In this document: one piece after another, positions 17,188-26,618 of the stretch
Position numbering within the stretch: position 1 is the stretch's first letter
Layout of the letters: each line of letters starts with the position of its first letter
Source: Microcystis aeruginosa FD4
Lineage (GTDB): Bacteria > Cyanobacteriota > Cyanobacteriia > Cyanobacteriales > Microcystaceae
NCBI RefSeq assembly: GCF_009792235.1
Contig: NZ_CP046973.1
Span: 744,001 to 808,000 of the forward strand
Length of the DNA: 64,000 nt
Direction: 5' to 3'
Notes under the pieces: model-generated
The model's input: the letters and a program-made list of their open reading frames with translations, nothing else
Database searches by the model: none
Told to the model about the DNA's origin: nothing
Position numbers and translations under genes: made by a program

Positions 17188-17618
17188 TGATTATAAAAAG
17201 TAGTTAGTTAGTAATTTGATCGGCAAGATTTTCTAGGGAAAATAGACGAGGTTTAAGCCGATGCCAAGAAAAACTAATTGAGATCCCATCATTACAGATT
17301 AGATCGGGATAAGCGCATATCAAATACTATAGAAAATTGGTATTTTGCTAGTTAATTTTACTACCTAAGCAAAATTAATTACAGTTCTAAGCTGTTAGCT
17401 GTCAGCCGTAAGCCTTGAATCAGTTTCATGGCTCAGTTACCAGTTATCAGATGTGAGTTTTCAATTCACTGATCACTGTTTACTGATAACTGAAAGGTCT
17501 CCTGTCTCAACTAGGAAATTAATTGTCCACGACTACTGATAAGTTCTCAAAAATTGCGCCCCTAGTTATCGTTTAAGATCGAACTATCAACCTTGGCCAA
17601 ATTTGAGAGATAAAGGTA
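17188..17618. other. Gene-free spacer between pstS and the exporter operon
   Basis: A 431-bp divergent intergenic region. It holds AT-rich DNA and degenerate CAGTTATCAG/ACTGATCACTG repeat sequence around 17440-17490. I see no reading frame of note and no recognisable RNA. Confidence 0.6.
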
Positions 17619-18896
17619 ATGGCTCGATCGCACCCCGTTCCTAACTTGCCAGTAGCCCCGGAAAAACGGCAATTCAACCCGCGGTTGCTGTTGCCCCTAG
17701 CTGTTGTGATTGCCGCCGGTTATCTCGGTTGGCGACATTTTGCCCCTGTCCCCCCAGCTACGGTACTCAATGTCAGTGGCAGGATTGAAGCAGACGAAAC
17801 TGATATCGGGGCAAAAACTGGCGGACGAGTAGATCAAATTTTAGTCCGGGAGGGCGATCGAGTCAAAGCAGGACAAGTGATCGCAGTAATCGTCGATGAG
17901 GAAGTTAATCAACAACTGCAAGCAGCGATCGCGTCTGTTCACGCCGCCCGACAAGAGGAAGCACAAGCATTGTTAGATATTAGCGTGGCCGAAAGTCGCA
18001 TTCAAGAAGCCGAGGCCAATTTAGCCCAAGCAAAAGAAGACTCCTCCGGACGAGTTAGCCAAGCGAGTGCCAACGTTGCTGCCGGTCAAGCGGCAGTAGA
18101 ACAGGCAAAAGCGGAGGTAAAACAGGCAGAAGCGGCAATAATCAGGGCAGAAGCCCAATTAAAACTGGCTTTAGCCGATCGGGAACGTTACGATCAACTA
18201 TTTAGGCAAGGAGTAGTTAGCCAGCAACAATTCGATCGCACCCGCACCGATGCCGACGCAGCCAAAGCAGACTTAGACACCGCTAAAGCGACTCTCGTGG
18301 CACGACAAGCCGCCGTTAACACTGCCAGGCAGCAACTGCGAGCAGCGCAGGGAAATTTAGCCCAAACCCGTTCCACCGCCCTTAATTCCGTCATTCGCAG
18401 TAATCAGTTAAGTGCTTACCAACAACAAAAAGAACAAGCTAAGGCCCGATTGGCCATAGCCCGGGCAAATTTACAAGCAGCGATCGCTAATCAACAACAA
18501 TTACAAAAACGTCTCGACTCCATGCAGGTAAAAAGTCCCATTAATGGCATCGTTCAGGATCGTCCCTTGCAACCCGGGGCCGTAGTTACCAGTGGGAAAA
18601 CCCTGCTCACCGTCATCGATCCCCAATCGATCTATCTGCGCGCCTATATACCAGAAGGGGACATCGGCAAAATTTATGTGGGCAAACCAGCGCAGGTATT
18701 TCTCGACTCCGATCCCGATCGCCCCTTAGCTGCTAAAGTGAGTGCGATCGATCTAAAAGCTGCCTTTACTCCCGAAAATATTTACTTCCAAAAAGATCGC
18801 GTCCGGCAGGTATTTGGGGTGAGATTGGCGATCGATCAGTCGCAAACCTACGCTAAACCCGGGATGCCCGCCGATGCTAAAATTGACTTGAAATAG
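17619..18896 (+). CDS. HlyD-family membrane fusion protein (YbhG-like)
   Basis: A 425-residue periplasmic adaptor for an ABC-2 type exporter. Residues about 22-42 form the N-terminal membrane anchor, followed by a biotinyl-lipoyl half (VSGRIEADETDIGAKTGGRVDQILVREGD), a long alanine/glutamine-rich coiled-coil hairpin (about 100-300), the second lipoyl half (QVKSPINGIVQDRPLQPGAVV) and a beta-barrel. It is first in an operon with the two-domain ATPase (2 bp apart) and, beyond an IS607 insertion, two ABC-2 permeases, matching the YbhGFSR arrangement. The exported substrate is unknown. Confidence 0.88.
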   Translation: MARSHPVPNLPVAPEKRQFNPRLLLPLAVVIAAGYLGWRHFAPVPPATVLNVSGRIEADETDIGAKTGGRVDQILVREGDRVKAGQVIAVIVDEEVNQQLQAAIASVHAARQEEAQALLDISVAESRIQEAEANLAQAKEDSSGRVSQASANVAAGQAAVEQAKAEVKQAEAAIIRAEAQLKLALADRERYDQLFRQGVVSQQQFDRTRTDADAAKADLDTAKATLVARQAAVNTARQQLRAAQGNLAQTRSTALNSVIRSNQLSAYQQQKEQAKARLAIARANLQAAIANQQQLQKRLDSMQVKSPINGIVQDRPLQPGAVVTSGKTLLTVIDPQSIYLRAYIPEGDIGKIYVGKPAQVFLDSDPDRPLAAKVSAIDLKAAFTPENIYFQKDRVRQVFGVRLAIDQSQTYAKPGMPADAKIDLK

Positions 18897-18898
18897 CC

Positions 18899-20804
18899 AT
18901 GGTTTCCCCCACCGATAGCTCTTTATCCCCCGTAATTGAAGTCGTCAACCTCCAGAAAAACTACGGCAATTTTGCCGCCGTCAGAGGGATAAATTTCCAA
19001 GTCTATCCAGGGGAAATTTTTGGCTTAATTGGTCCAGATGGAGCGGGAAAAACCACCACCTTTCACATTCTGGGCGGGGTGATCAACCCATCGGGTGGTT
19101 ATGTGGATTTAGAGGGAAAAAAGCCCCGTCACGTCCGTCAAACTATCGGCTATTTAACCCAACAATTTTCCCTCTATCTTGACCTCAGCATTGATGAAAA
19201 CCTGCGTTATGTGGCCAATTTGCGCCGAGTAACCGAGAGGGATTGGCAAGCGCGTCGGGATAAATATTTAACTTTAATGAACCTGAAGGGCATCGGCGAT
19301 CGCCTTGCTGGTCAACTTTCCGGGGGCATGAAACAAAAACTCGCCCTCTGTTGCGCCCTGATTTCCCGTCCCCAAATCCTACTTCTCGATGAACCCACCA
19401 CCGGAGTTGATCCCGTCTCTCGGCGAGAATTTTGGGATATTTTAGCCACTTTAGCCCGCGAAGGTATAACAATTGTGGTGGCTACTCCCTACCTCGATGA
19501 AGCGGAACGTTGTCACCGCATCGCTTTGATGTACGAGGGAGAAATTCACGAGATCGGAACCCTCAGCCAATTGCGCCAACGCCTCGGTTTACAACGTCTG
19601 GAAATTCGATCGCCCGATATCGCCGCTACCGCCGAAAAAATACTTCTTTTGGTAGATGGACAAAATATTAATGACGTGCAGTTATTTGGTGATCGTCTAG
19701 ATGTGTTAACTGGCAATCCCCAGCAAGCAACCAGAATTATTCAGAATGCGATCGATCATCTCAGCGCTATCCACCCTAGCGAGGCAACCCTAGAAAACGT
19801 CTTTGTCACCCGTTTGCGACAACAGGGTTCCGATCCCCCTTTTATCCCCTTACCAAAGTTTAAATCCGAGACCATCACCACGGGAATAGCGATCGATGCT
19901 AGGGATTTGCGGAAAACCTTCGCTAATTTTTGCGCCGTCAAAGGTGTTACTTTAACCATTGACTACGGAGAAATATACGGGTGGGGCAAACGGTGCGGGA
20001 AAAACCACCACGATTAAAATGCTGTGTGGGCTACTTTCCGCCTCTGGGGGCGAGATTTCCTTAGCCCGGCGTAGTCAAGACCTGCGTAATCCCTTCTTAC
20101 GGCAAAAAATCGGTTATATGAGTCAAAAATTCACCCTTTATGATGATCTCACTGTGATCGAAAATCTGGAATTTTACTGCGGGGTTTATGGGGTTCCCCC
20201 GCGCTACCGTCAGCAAAAAATCGCTTGGGTTTTGGAAACGGTGGGATTAATCGGACGGGAAACAATGTTAACCGGAAGACTACCGGGAGGATGGAAACAA
20301 CGCGTCGCTTTTGGCGCTTCCGTCATGCACGAACCAGAGATACTATTTCTCGATGAACCCACTTCTGGAGTTGATCCCCTAGCGCGACGACAATTCTGGC
20401 GCTTGATTAACGATTTGGCTCGTCAGGGAACTGCGGTATTAGTGACAACCCATTATCTCGAAGAAGCGGAACAATGCAATCGTCTGGGTTTTATGGTAGC
20501 TGGAGAAGTGGTGATGCAAGGTTCCCCCAGTCAAATTAAAGCAGCACAACCGGGGCAATTAATCGAATTACGTCTCGATCGAGTGCAACAAGCGGCAGAA
20601 ATTTTAAAAACCCGTTTACAAGCTTGGCGCGTCTCGATTTTTGGCGATTGCTTGCACCTCACTCTCGATCATGCCGACAGGGAAATTCCAGAGATAAAAA
20701 AGATTGTCAGCACCGCGGGAATACAGGTACAATCCTTGCGTTTGCTTCCCTTTTCTTTAGAAGATGCATTTATCAGCGTTGTGCAGAGAATTAATGAGGG
20801 TTGA
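18899..20804 (+). pseudogene. Two-domain ABC-2 exporter ATPase (YbhF-like), frameshifted
   Basis: A fused double ATPase. Domain 1 has Walker A GLIGPDGAGKTT, signature LSGGMKQKLALC and Walker B ILLLDEPTTGVDP; GPDG is typical of YbhF. Domain 2 has NGAGKTTTIKM, LPGGWKQRVAFG and ILFLDEPTSGVDP. The frame breaks around 19978-19984, just before the second Walker A: EIYG is followed by WGKRCGKNHHD and a stop, while GANGAGKTT continues in another frame. The second signature also reads LPGG rather than LSGG. Unless this is a sequence error, the exporter lacks an intact motor. Confidence 0.85.
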
Positions 20805-20900
20805 TCAAGCTTTTTGCCGGTAACTTGGATAATATATAGTTAGTAAAAGTATAGTCAAATATAGACAGACTGAATTCCATTTCAGAAATTCCCTTCACTT

Positions 20901-22124
20901 TTACTTCGAGAGATTGATTCTCCTTGGGTGAACTACGCACCTCTCTATCCCATAGCGGTTAAACGCATTTGGGAATGCTTTTCGTAAAATATTGTAGGAA
21001 CCTATGACATCAGATTGAACCAGAATCCCCTTATCTGTACGATATAACCCTCGTTTAATCCTTTTTCCTGAAAACACTGGCTTTTCAGTTGTTTGTCCAT
21101 ACACTGGTAGGGGGTCTAAATTCAAAAAATTAGCAACGGAGGTATAGGATTCCTCTTGAATAATCACTTTAATTCCTACTAATTGACATTGATAACTAAT
21201 CATGTCAATTAATCGAGCATGAGGGATGGTCACAAACTTTTGATTATTGACTTTCCCTAAGTTTACCTCTTGTTTCCAACCGTCATTTTTCCCAATTACT
21301 AAAGTTGTTATCTCTTGGTCAACTAAGAGATTGACTAAATAACGACTAGCCTGATGAAGATAATCATCTACTTTCTGATTTCGACATCGAGTTAAACGGC
21401 GAATCCTCTGGGAACTTTGACGATTGCCTTTTAACAGAGATTGTAACTTAGCTCGACGTTGGTTATAAAATTGATTCAGGCTTTTTAACGGTCTGCCATT
21501 AATCAACAAAGGGATAAAATCCGGTTGATTTGAAGTTACAGCCATCAAATTATCTATGCCTAAATCTATCGCAGCTATCTTTTCATTAGGAGCTAAGAAC
21601 TGTTCAGTTTTCTCATAAATTACCTCGATTACATAACAATCACATTTAGGAACTATTCTGACTTCTGCTATGCGCTCCGCAACTCTCGTCGGCAATGCAA
21701 TTGATGTCCCTGATAGCTTGACTAATCCTTGCTTAAGACCTACTTTGCTGATGGCTTGAATTGTGTAAACTAAGAGATTTCTTCCTTTTTTTGGCTCCTT
21801 ATAGCCAGGGATTTTGGGTTTGACCAGAAATTTATCGGGGTGACTTTTAAACTCGGATGAAGCGGCAAAAAATGATTGCCAGTTCCGGTCTAATCCTCTT
21901 AAAACTTGTTGGGAAACTTTAGCAGGTAAAGCTTGATACTGTTCTGTCTTTGACCTCAGAGAGGCCATCTGATTATAGGTCAAATAGCCATGGCCATAAA
22001 TGAAGTTTTGTCGGATTAAATAATTGGCTGAGTTGTAGAGATTTTTAGACTGCCAAGATAAATTATCTATCTCAGCCCAAAATCGATGTCCTTTCTTGAT
22101 AATGTGTCTTTCTGCTCCTAACAT
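20901..22124 (-). CDS. tnpB: TnpB, RNA-guided nuclease-family protein of IS607
   Basis: A 407-residue TnpB. RuvC residues are visible as Asp in IAAIDLGIDNLMAV, Glu in VIIQEESYTSV and Asp in QSDVIGSYNILRK. The usual CxxC zinc-ribbon pairs between the last two are absent; the region reads VANFLNLDPLPVYG and then SGKRIKRGLYRT, a subgroup pattern. By family knowledge it is an omegaRNA-guided DNA endonuclease that maintains the element. The start ATG overlaps the tnpA stop (TAATG). The protein looks intact. Confidence 0.88.
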   Translation of the reverse strand: MLGAERHIIKKGHRFWAEIDNLSWQSKNLYNSANYLIRQNFIYGHGYLTYNQMASLRSKTEQYQALPAKVSQQVLRGLDRNWQSFFAASSEFKSHPDKFLVKPKIPGYKEPKKGRNLLVYTIQAISKVGLKQGLVKLSGTSIALPTRVAERIAEVRIVPKCDCYVIEVIYEKTEQFLAPNEKIAAIDLGIDNLMAVTSNQPDFIPLLINGRPLKSLNQFYNQRRAKLQSLLKGNRQSSQRIRRLTRCRNQKVDDYLHQASRYLVNLLVDQEITTLVIGKNDGWKQEVNLGKVNNQKFVTIPHARLIDMISYQCQLVGIKVIIQEESYTSVANFLNLDPLPVYGQTTEKPVFSGKRIKRGLYRTDKGILVQSDVIGSYNILRKAFPNAFNRYGIERCVVHPRRINLSK

Positions 22125-22696
22125 TATTCTCCGTTATCTTTTAACTCAGCTATAATCTTTTCTGTCTTTCTTTTCGACCTTTTTAATCCGTAAATTCGAG
22201 AACAAAAAGAGGTAATAATGGCTATTAAATCTGACATCAACTCATCTTGCTTATCCTCACTTTGATTGACAATTTCCAGTTTTTTATCTAGTTCTTTTAA
22301 CAAGATTTCTAGATAATTAGTCCCCAATCTGGCTAGACGCTCTTTGTGTTCAACAATTAAAACATTATAATTGGGGTCAACTAGAATTTTGGCTAATTGT
22401 TGGCGATTATCGTCTAATCCACTGCCTACTTCTTTGACAACTTTGTAGATTTTGTAGCCTCTGGCAACAGCATAATCTTTTAATCGGTCAGCTTGTCTAT
22501 CTAGATTGTCTTTATTTTCGGCGCTGGAAACTCTTGCATAAATGCAAGCTATCAAGTCGGGTTTTGAATGGTTGTCATCCGTTATGATAATTGTACCCGA
22601 AGGCAATTGATAGCCTGTTAAATTCCCTTGTTTCCACCACCTCCAAGCCGTTCGATAACTTATTCCTGTTTTTTTTGCATAGTCTGATAGTTTCCT
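22124..22696 (-). pseudogene. tnpA: IS607 TnpA serine recombinase, start codon lost
   Basis: MerR-like helix-turn-helix followed by a small serine recombinase catalytic domain: KLSDYAKKTGISYRTAWRWW, then the catalytic Ser in ACIYARVSSAENKDNLDRQ and VEHKERLARLG. The frame is open back to 22696, but the expected initiator (ATG-AAA-CTA, MKLS) reads AGG at 22694-22696, with a stop three codons further upstream. The first usable codon is TTG at 22606, which would delete the whole DNA-binding helix-turn-helix. Probably immobile on its own. Confidence 0.75.
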
Positions 22697-22770
22697 ATCT
22701 ATATATTACCATGCCTGACTATATCTGACCATATTTGTATTGAAACTTTACAATACCCGTTGGCTAATCT

Positions 22771-23037
22771 TTACTCCTGATCTGGGGATTGTCCGAAAAG
22801 ATGCTCTACGATTCGCTTAACTTCTGTACGGATACCAGTGACTTCGTTGCGGAAAAACTGCCGATCGCTCTCAGCTTGAGTGATAAATTGATTTAAGCGC
22901 TCGTTGGTTCGTTCCAGACTCGCTGCTATTGTCCTAACCTCACGGGTTAGCTGTGCTATATCTTCTCGATTCTGTTGCGTGAGGACAACGGTAGCCTGTA
23001 GTATGCTCTCGATCCGTTCTAATCTTTCATCCGTCAT
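22771..23037 (-). CDS. Small coiled-coil protein, hypothetical
   Basis: An 88-residue protein that is almost entirely heptad-like (RLERIESILQATVVL, REDIAQLTREVRTIAASLERTNERLNQFI), predicted to be a helical coiled coil without membrane segments. Similar short coiled-coil proteins are common in cyanobacteria, often near DNA-related or mobile genes, but no role is assigned. It lies between the IS607 element and MITE copy B. Confidence 0.65.
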   Translation of the reverse strand: MTDERLERIESILQATVVLTQQNREDIAQLTREVRTIAASLERTNERLNQFITQAESDRQFFRNEVTGIRTEVKRIVEHLFGQSPDQE

Positions 23038-23088
23038 CGGTTACAATCCCTTTAGAGCTTTTTATCTGTCTCTCTACTGAGAATTATA

Positions 23089-23324
23089 TAGGGTTTGCTG
23101 AATAAATCTAAAAACCTTGTTGGATAATGTCTTTGGGCTTTTTTGAAATCAAAAAGTACCGGGTATGGGAGTGATCGGGGGGAAAATTCGGGGACTTTTT
23201 CCCTGAAAATTAGGTAGTTGACCACCTGAAAATCGGTAAAACCCTACACCCTACACCCTACACCCCACACCCTACACCCCACACCCTGCCACCACGAGAA
23301 ACTTTTTGCCGCAAACCCCACTTA
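23089..23324. mobile_element. MITE family 1, copy B
   Basis: About 235 bp beginning AGGGTTTGCTGAATAAATCT and ending GCAAACCCCACTTA, with the shared core CCCTGAAAATTAGGTAGTTG and an ACACCCT/ACACCCC heptamer block. It lies 67 bp upstream of the first permease gene and may separate it from its native promoter. Confidence 0.8.
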
Positions 23325-23391
23325 GACATCAAAAGGGTGTGATAAGTTCCCTAAAAATGCCGTAAAAATTTATCCGTAATCGGGCAATTTT

Positions 23392-24492
23392 ATGAAACGA
23401 ATTCTCTCCCAATGTCGTAAGGAATTAGTGCAGTTTAGTCGTGATCGACTTACCCTCGCCCTCGCTTTCATTTTGCCCGTGATGACTCTTTTTATCTTTG
23501 GTTTTGCTATTCGTTTAGAGGCGAAAGATATACCGCTTTTAGTGCAAGATCAAGATCGAACAGTTTTTAGTCAAAATTATAGCGATCACTTGTTCTCCAC
23601 TAATTTATTTATTCCCGTGGTTTGGGAAGGCAACCCTGAAACCGCTTTAGATCGAGGTATTGCTAGGGCAATTGTTGTGATTCCTCCCGATTTTAGTCGT
23701 AATCTCAAAGCTAATAAAACTGCCGAAATTCAAGCAATTGTTGATGGTACAGATGCTAATAATGCCCGAATTATTCGCAATGCGATTAAAGCGACTACCC
23801 GCTCTTTTTTACAAGCAGAAAACTTAATTTCCTCCACTATTCCTATCGAAACTGCCACCCGACTTTGGTTTAATCCGGGACGACAAGAATCTCTCTATAT
23901 TGTACCGGGGGTTTATGCTGTGGTTTTATGGATTTTTCCCTCACTTTTATCAGCGATCGCCATGGTACGAGAAAAGGAAAAAGGCACAATTTTACAAGTT
24001 TATGCCTCCGCTCTCACTGCCGAAGAATTAATACTAGGTAAATCCCTCGCTTATCTAATAGTAGGAATCGGAATCGCTATCGGAGTTATGGGTTTAGGTA
24101 GTCTCATTTTTCAATTAAATTTTGTCGGTGATCCAATGCCATTACTATTAGGAACTATCCTCTATTTATGGGCAAGTGTGATGTTTGGATTAATGTTAGG
24201 TGCGCGTACCAGTAATCAAAATTCTGCGGTGCAAGGTGTTTCTTTAGTGGGTTTTCTCACTGCTTTATTACTCAGTGGTTTTATTTATCCGTTAAGTAAT
24301 ATTCCCTTTCCCCTCTCTTTAGTATCAAATATAGTTCCCGCTCGTTATTATATCGAAATTACTAGAGATGCTTTTGTCAGGGGTGTGGGTTGGGCGGGTA
24401 TTGCCGATAATTTAGTGATCATTTTCCTCTTGGGAATGGTCTTATTTTTATTGGCAATAAAAGCTCTATCAAGAATGCAGTTAGGAGAATAA
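23392..24492 (+). CDS. ABC-2 type transporter permease (YbhS-like)
   Basis: A 366-residue ABC-2 permease: N-terminal QCRKELVQFSRDRLTLALAFILPVMTLFIFGFAI with the first membrane helix, a large extracytoplasmic domain (about 45-175), then five hydrophobic helices. VREKEKGTILQVYASALTAEELILGK is the conserved cytoplasmic coupling segment. It forms the exporter channel with the following permease, four bp downstream. It belongs with the HlyD and ATPase genes upstream of the IS607 insertion. Confidence 0.88.
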   Translation: MKRILSQCRKELVQFSRDRLTLALAFILPVMTLFIFGFAIRLEAKDIPLLVQDQDRTVFSQNYSDHLFSTNLFIPVVWEGNPETALDRGIARAIVVIPPDFSRNLKANKTAEIQAIVDGTDANNARIIRNAIKATTRSFLQAENLISSTIPIETATRLWFNPGRQESLYIVPGVYAVVLWIFPSLLSAIAMVREKEKGTILQVYASALTAEELILGKSLAYLIVGIGIAIGVMGLGSLIFQLNFVGDPMPLLLGTILYLWASVMFGLMLGARTSNQNSAVQGVSLVGFLTALLLSGFIYPLSNIPFPLSLVSNIVPARYYIEITRDAFVRGVGWAGIADNLVIIFLLGMVLFLLAIKALSRMQLGE

Positions 24493-24496
24493 TAAG

Positions 24497-25615
24497 ATGT
24501 TTAAGCAATTATTTACAGGTCGTTTTTTCTCTTTAGTTATTAAAGAAATTCGCCAGATATTACGCAACAAACAGTTAATTATTCTCTTGATTTTACCCCC
24601 AACTATTCAACTATTAATTTATGGATTTGCGCTTAATCCCGATGTGCATCATATCAAATTAGGAATAGTCGATTATGCCGCTACTGCTGAAAGTCGCTCT
24701 CTCAGCGCTGCTTTTACCGAAAATCAGATTTTTGATGCCGAAATGATCACTTTTGATGAGAAGACATTAACCCAACAGGTGGAAACAGGAAAATTAACCG
24801 CCGGTTTGATAATTCCTCCCGAATTTAGTCGCAATCTCACCCAAGAAAAAACCGCATCTATTCAAGTTTTTATCGATGGAGTGGATGCCAATACCGCAGG
24901 AATTGCTAAGGGTTATATCAATCAAATTGTGCAAGAATTCGGCACGGGAAAAGTTAATCAAAATCGGCCACTTCCCATCTCAACACAAGTAATTTTCTTT
25001 TATAATCCCGGACTTTCTAGCAGTTGGTTTTTTGTCCCCGGAGTCATGGGATTAGTATTAACTTTAATCGGTTCTATCGTTTCTTCCATCACCGTTGTTA
25101 AAGAAAAAGATACGGGAACTCTCGAACAATTACTGATGACTCCGGCCGCTGCTTGGGAGATTTTGTTAGCTAAAGTTGTGCCTTTATTCATCCTCCTTTT
25201 GGGTGATGTTTTGTTAGCATTAACCATCGGTAAAGTGATTTTTAATGTGCCATTTCGGGGCAACTTTTTCCTATTTATGGCTTTAGCTAGTCTCTATATT
25301 TTTGTTAGTATTGGTGTCGGTATTATGTTAGCGACAATCTGTCAATCCCAACAGCAGGTAGTGTTAACCACCTTTTTTATCAATTTACCCATGGTACAAC
25401 TATCAGGAGCGATCGCACCGATTGAAACCATGCCGCCATTTTTTCAATATCTCTCTCTTTTTAATCCTCTCCGTCACTACATAGCTATTATCCGCGGTAT
25501 TCTTTTAAAAGGTGTCGGTTTAGAAGCTTTATGGGTTCATGTATTGGCTCTGATTGGTTTCGCTGTGATACTTTTAACTATTAGTGCCAAACGTTTTCGC
25601 AATCAGTTAAGTTAG
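24497..25615 (+). CDS. ABC-2 type transporter permease (YbhR-like)
   Basis: A 372-residue paralogue of the preceding permease with the same architecture: one N-terminal helix after KEIRQILRNKQLIILLILPP, an extracytoplasmic domain with FIDGVDANTAGIAKGYI, the motif VKEKDTGTLEQLLMTPAAAWEILLAK and five C-terminal helices. Probably a heterodimer partner. Both permeases look intact even though their ATPase gene is frameshifted. Confidence 0.88.
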   Translation: MFKQLFTGRFFSLVIKEIRQILRNKQLIILLILPPTIQLLIYGFALNPDVHHIKLGIVDYAATAESRSLSAAFTENQIFDAEMITFDEKTLTQQVETGKLTAGLIIPPEFSRNLTQEKTASIQVFIDGVDANTAGIAKGYINQIVQEFGTGKVNQNRPLPISTQVIFFYNPGLSSSWFFVPGVMGLVLTLIGSIVSSITVVKEKDTGTLEQLLMTPAAAWEILLAKVVPLFILLLGDVLLALTIGKVIFNVPFRGNFFLFMALASLYIFVSIGVGIMLATICQSQQQVVLTTFFINLPMVQLSGAIAPIETMPPFFQYLSLFNPLRHYIAIIRGILLKGVGLEALWVHVLALIGFAVILLTISAKRFRNQLS

Positions 25616-25667
25616 GGAAAAAATTAATCTATCCCGGAGTCATGAATAACGATTAATTATTAATACT

Positions 25668-26465
25668 CTAACCAAAACGACCGCTAACATAATCTTTAGT
25701 GGACTCTTGAGCAGGATTTTGAAAGATAACCTCGGTGCGATCATATTCCACTAAATAACCCACTTTACCACCTTTTGGGGTCGGTTCAGCATTATAAAAA
25801 GCCGTTAAATCAGAAACCCGCGATGCTTGTTGCATATTGTGGGTGACAATAACTATAGTATATTGGGTTTTCAATTCGTGAATTAACTCCTCAATTTTTA
25901 GGGTAGAAATTGGATCGAGTGCCGCACAGGGTTCATCCATTAAAACAACTTCTGGTTTAACCGCAATAGCGCGAGCAATACACAACCTTTGTTGTTGTCC
26001 TCCGGATAAAGCTAAACCACTTTCTTTGAGTTTATCTTTAACATCATCCCAGAGAACGGCCTTTTTTAAAGATTCCTCTACTAATTGATCCATATCACCA
26101 GTGTAACCATTTAAGCGCGCCCCAAAAGCAATATTTTCATAGATAGATTTAGGAAAAGGATTCGGTTTCTGAAACACCATACCAATACGACTGCGTAACC
26201 CGATAGGATTAACGGAATTACCATAAATATCTTGACCGCGAAAGGTAACTTTTCCCTCAATTTTGGCACTTTTAACCAGATCATTCATGCGATTAAAACA
26301 GCGCAAAACCGTACTTTTTCCGCAGCCAGAGGGACCAATAAAAGCGATCGCTTTTTTCTCAGGAATATCAAGGTTAACATCACGAACAGCGAGATTAGAA
26401 CCATAGTAAACATTTAAGTTTTTGGTTCTCAAAACCGCATCGGTAACAACATCGGTACTATACAT
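25668..26465 (-). CDS. pstB: Phosphate ABC transporter ATP-binding protein PstB (second copy)
   Basis: ATPase of the phosphate importer (265 residues from the ATG at 26465). It has Walker A FIGPSGCGKST, signature ALSGGQQQRLCIARA, Walker B VVLMDEPCAALDP, the H-loop VTHNMQQ and C-terminal KDYVSGRFG. The frame is open further upstream to 26549, but those codons are translated repeat DNA, so I start at MYSTDVVTDAVLR. It is last in the pst cluster; a CAGTAATCAG-type repeat separates it from the preceding pstB. Confidence 0.93.
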   Translation of the reverse strand: MYSTDVVTDAVLRTKNLNVYYGSNLAVRDVNLDIPEKKAIAFIGPSGCGKSTVLRCFNRMNDLVKSAKIEGKVTFRGQDIYGNSVNPIGLRSRIGMVFQKPNPFPKSIYENIAFGARLNGYTGDMDQLVEESLKKAVLWDDVKDKLKESGLALSGGQQQRLCIARAIAVKPEVVLMDEPCAALDPISTLKIEELIHELKTQYTIVIVTHNMQQASRVSDLTAFYNAEPTPKGGKVGYLVEYDRTEVIFQNPAQESTKDYVSGRFG

Positions 26466-26509
26466 AATTTTCAAAGGAAAAAGAAGATGGGTGTTTTTTT
26501 CAGTAACCA

Positions 26510-26614
26510 GTAAACAGTAATCAGTAATCAGTGAAAAGAAAACTCCCAACTTGCCACTTCATACTGTTCACTGAAAACTCACATCTGATAACTGATAACT
26601 GATAACTGATAACT
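26510..26614. repeat. Heptamer repeat region between the two pstB genes
   Basis: AGTAAACAGTAATCAG-type units near 26510-26535 and a perfect (ATAACTG)n run near 26586-26613. No gene. It splits two genes that are adjacent in most cyanobacterial pst operons. Confidence 0.85.
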
Positions 26615-26618
26615 GAAT

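Larger units (their letters stand above)
20835..22740 (-). mobile_element. IS607-family element
   Basis: tnpA (serine recombinase) and tnpB on the minus strand overlap by one base. IS607 elements lack inverted repeats, so the ends are estimates: TATAGTCAAATATAGACAG near 20851 and TGACTATATCTGACCATATT near 22714 look like related subterminal sequences. It separates the ATPase from the permease genes of one exporter operon. An omegaRNA would be expected at the tnpB 3' end. Confidence 0.7.

Noticed and set aside
26466..26549. N-terminal extension of the second pstB (MGVFFSLITDYCLLV)
   Set aside because: It is translated CAGTAATCAG-type repeat DNA; PstB homology begins shortly after the ATG at 26465.
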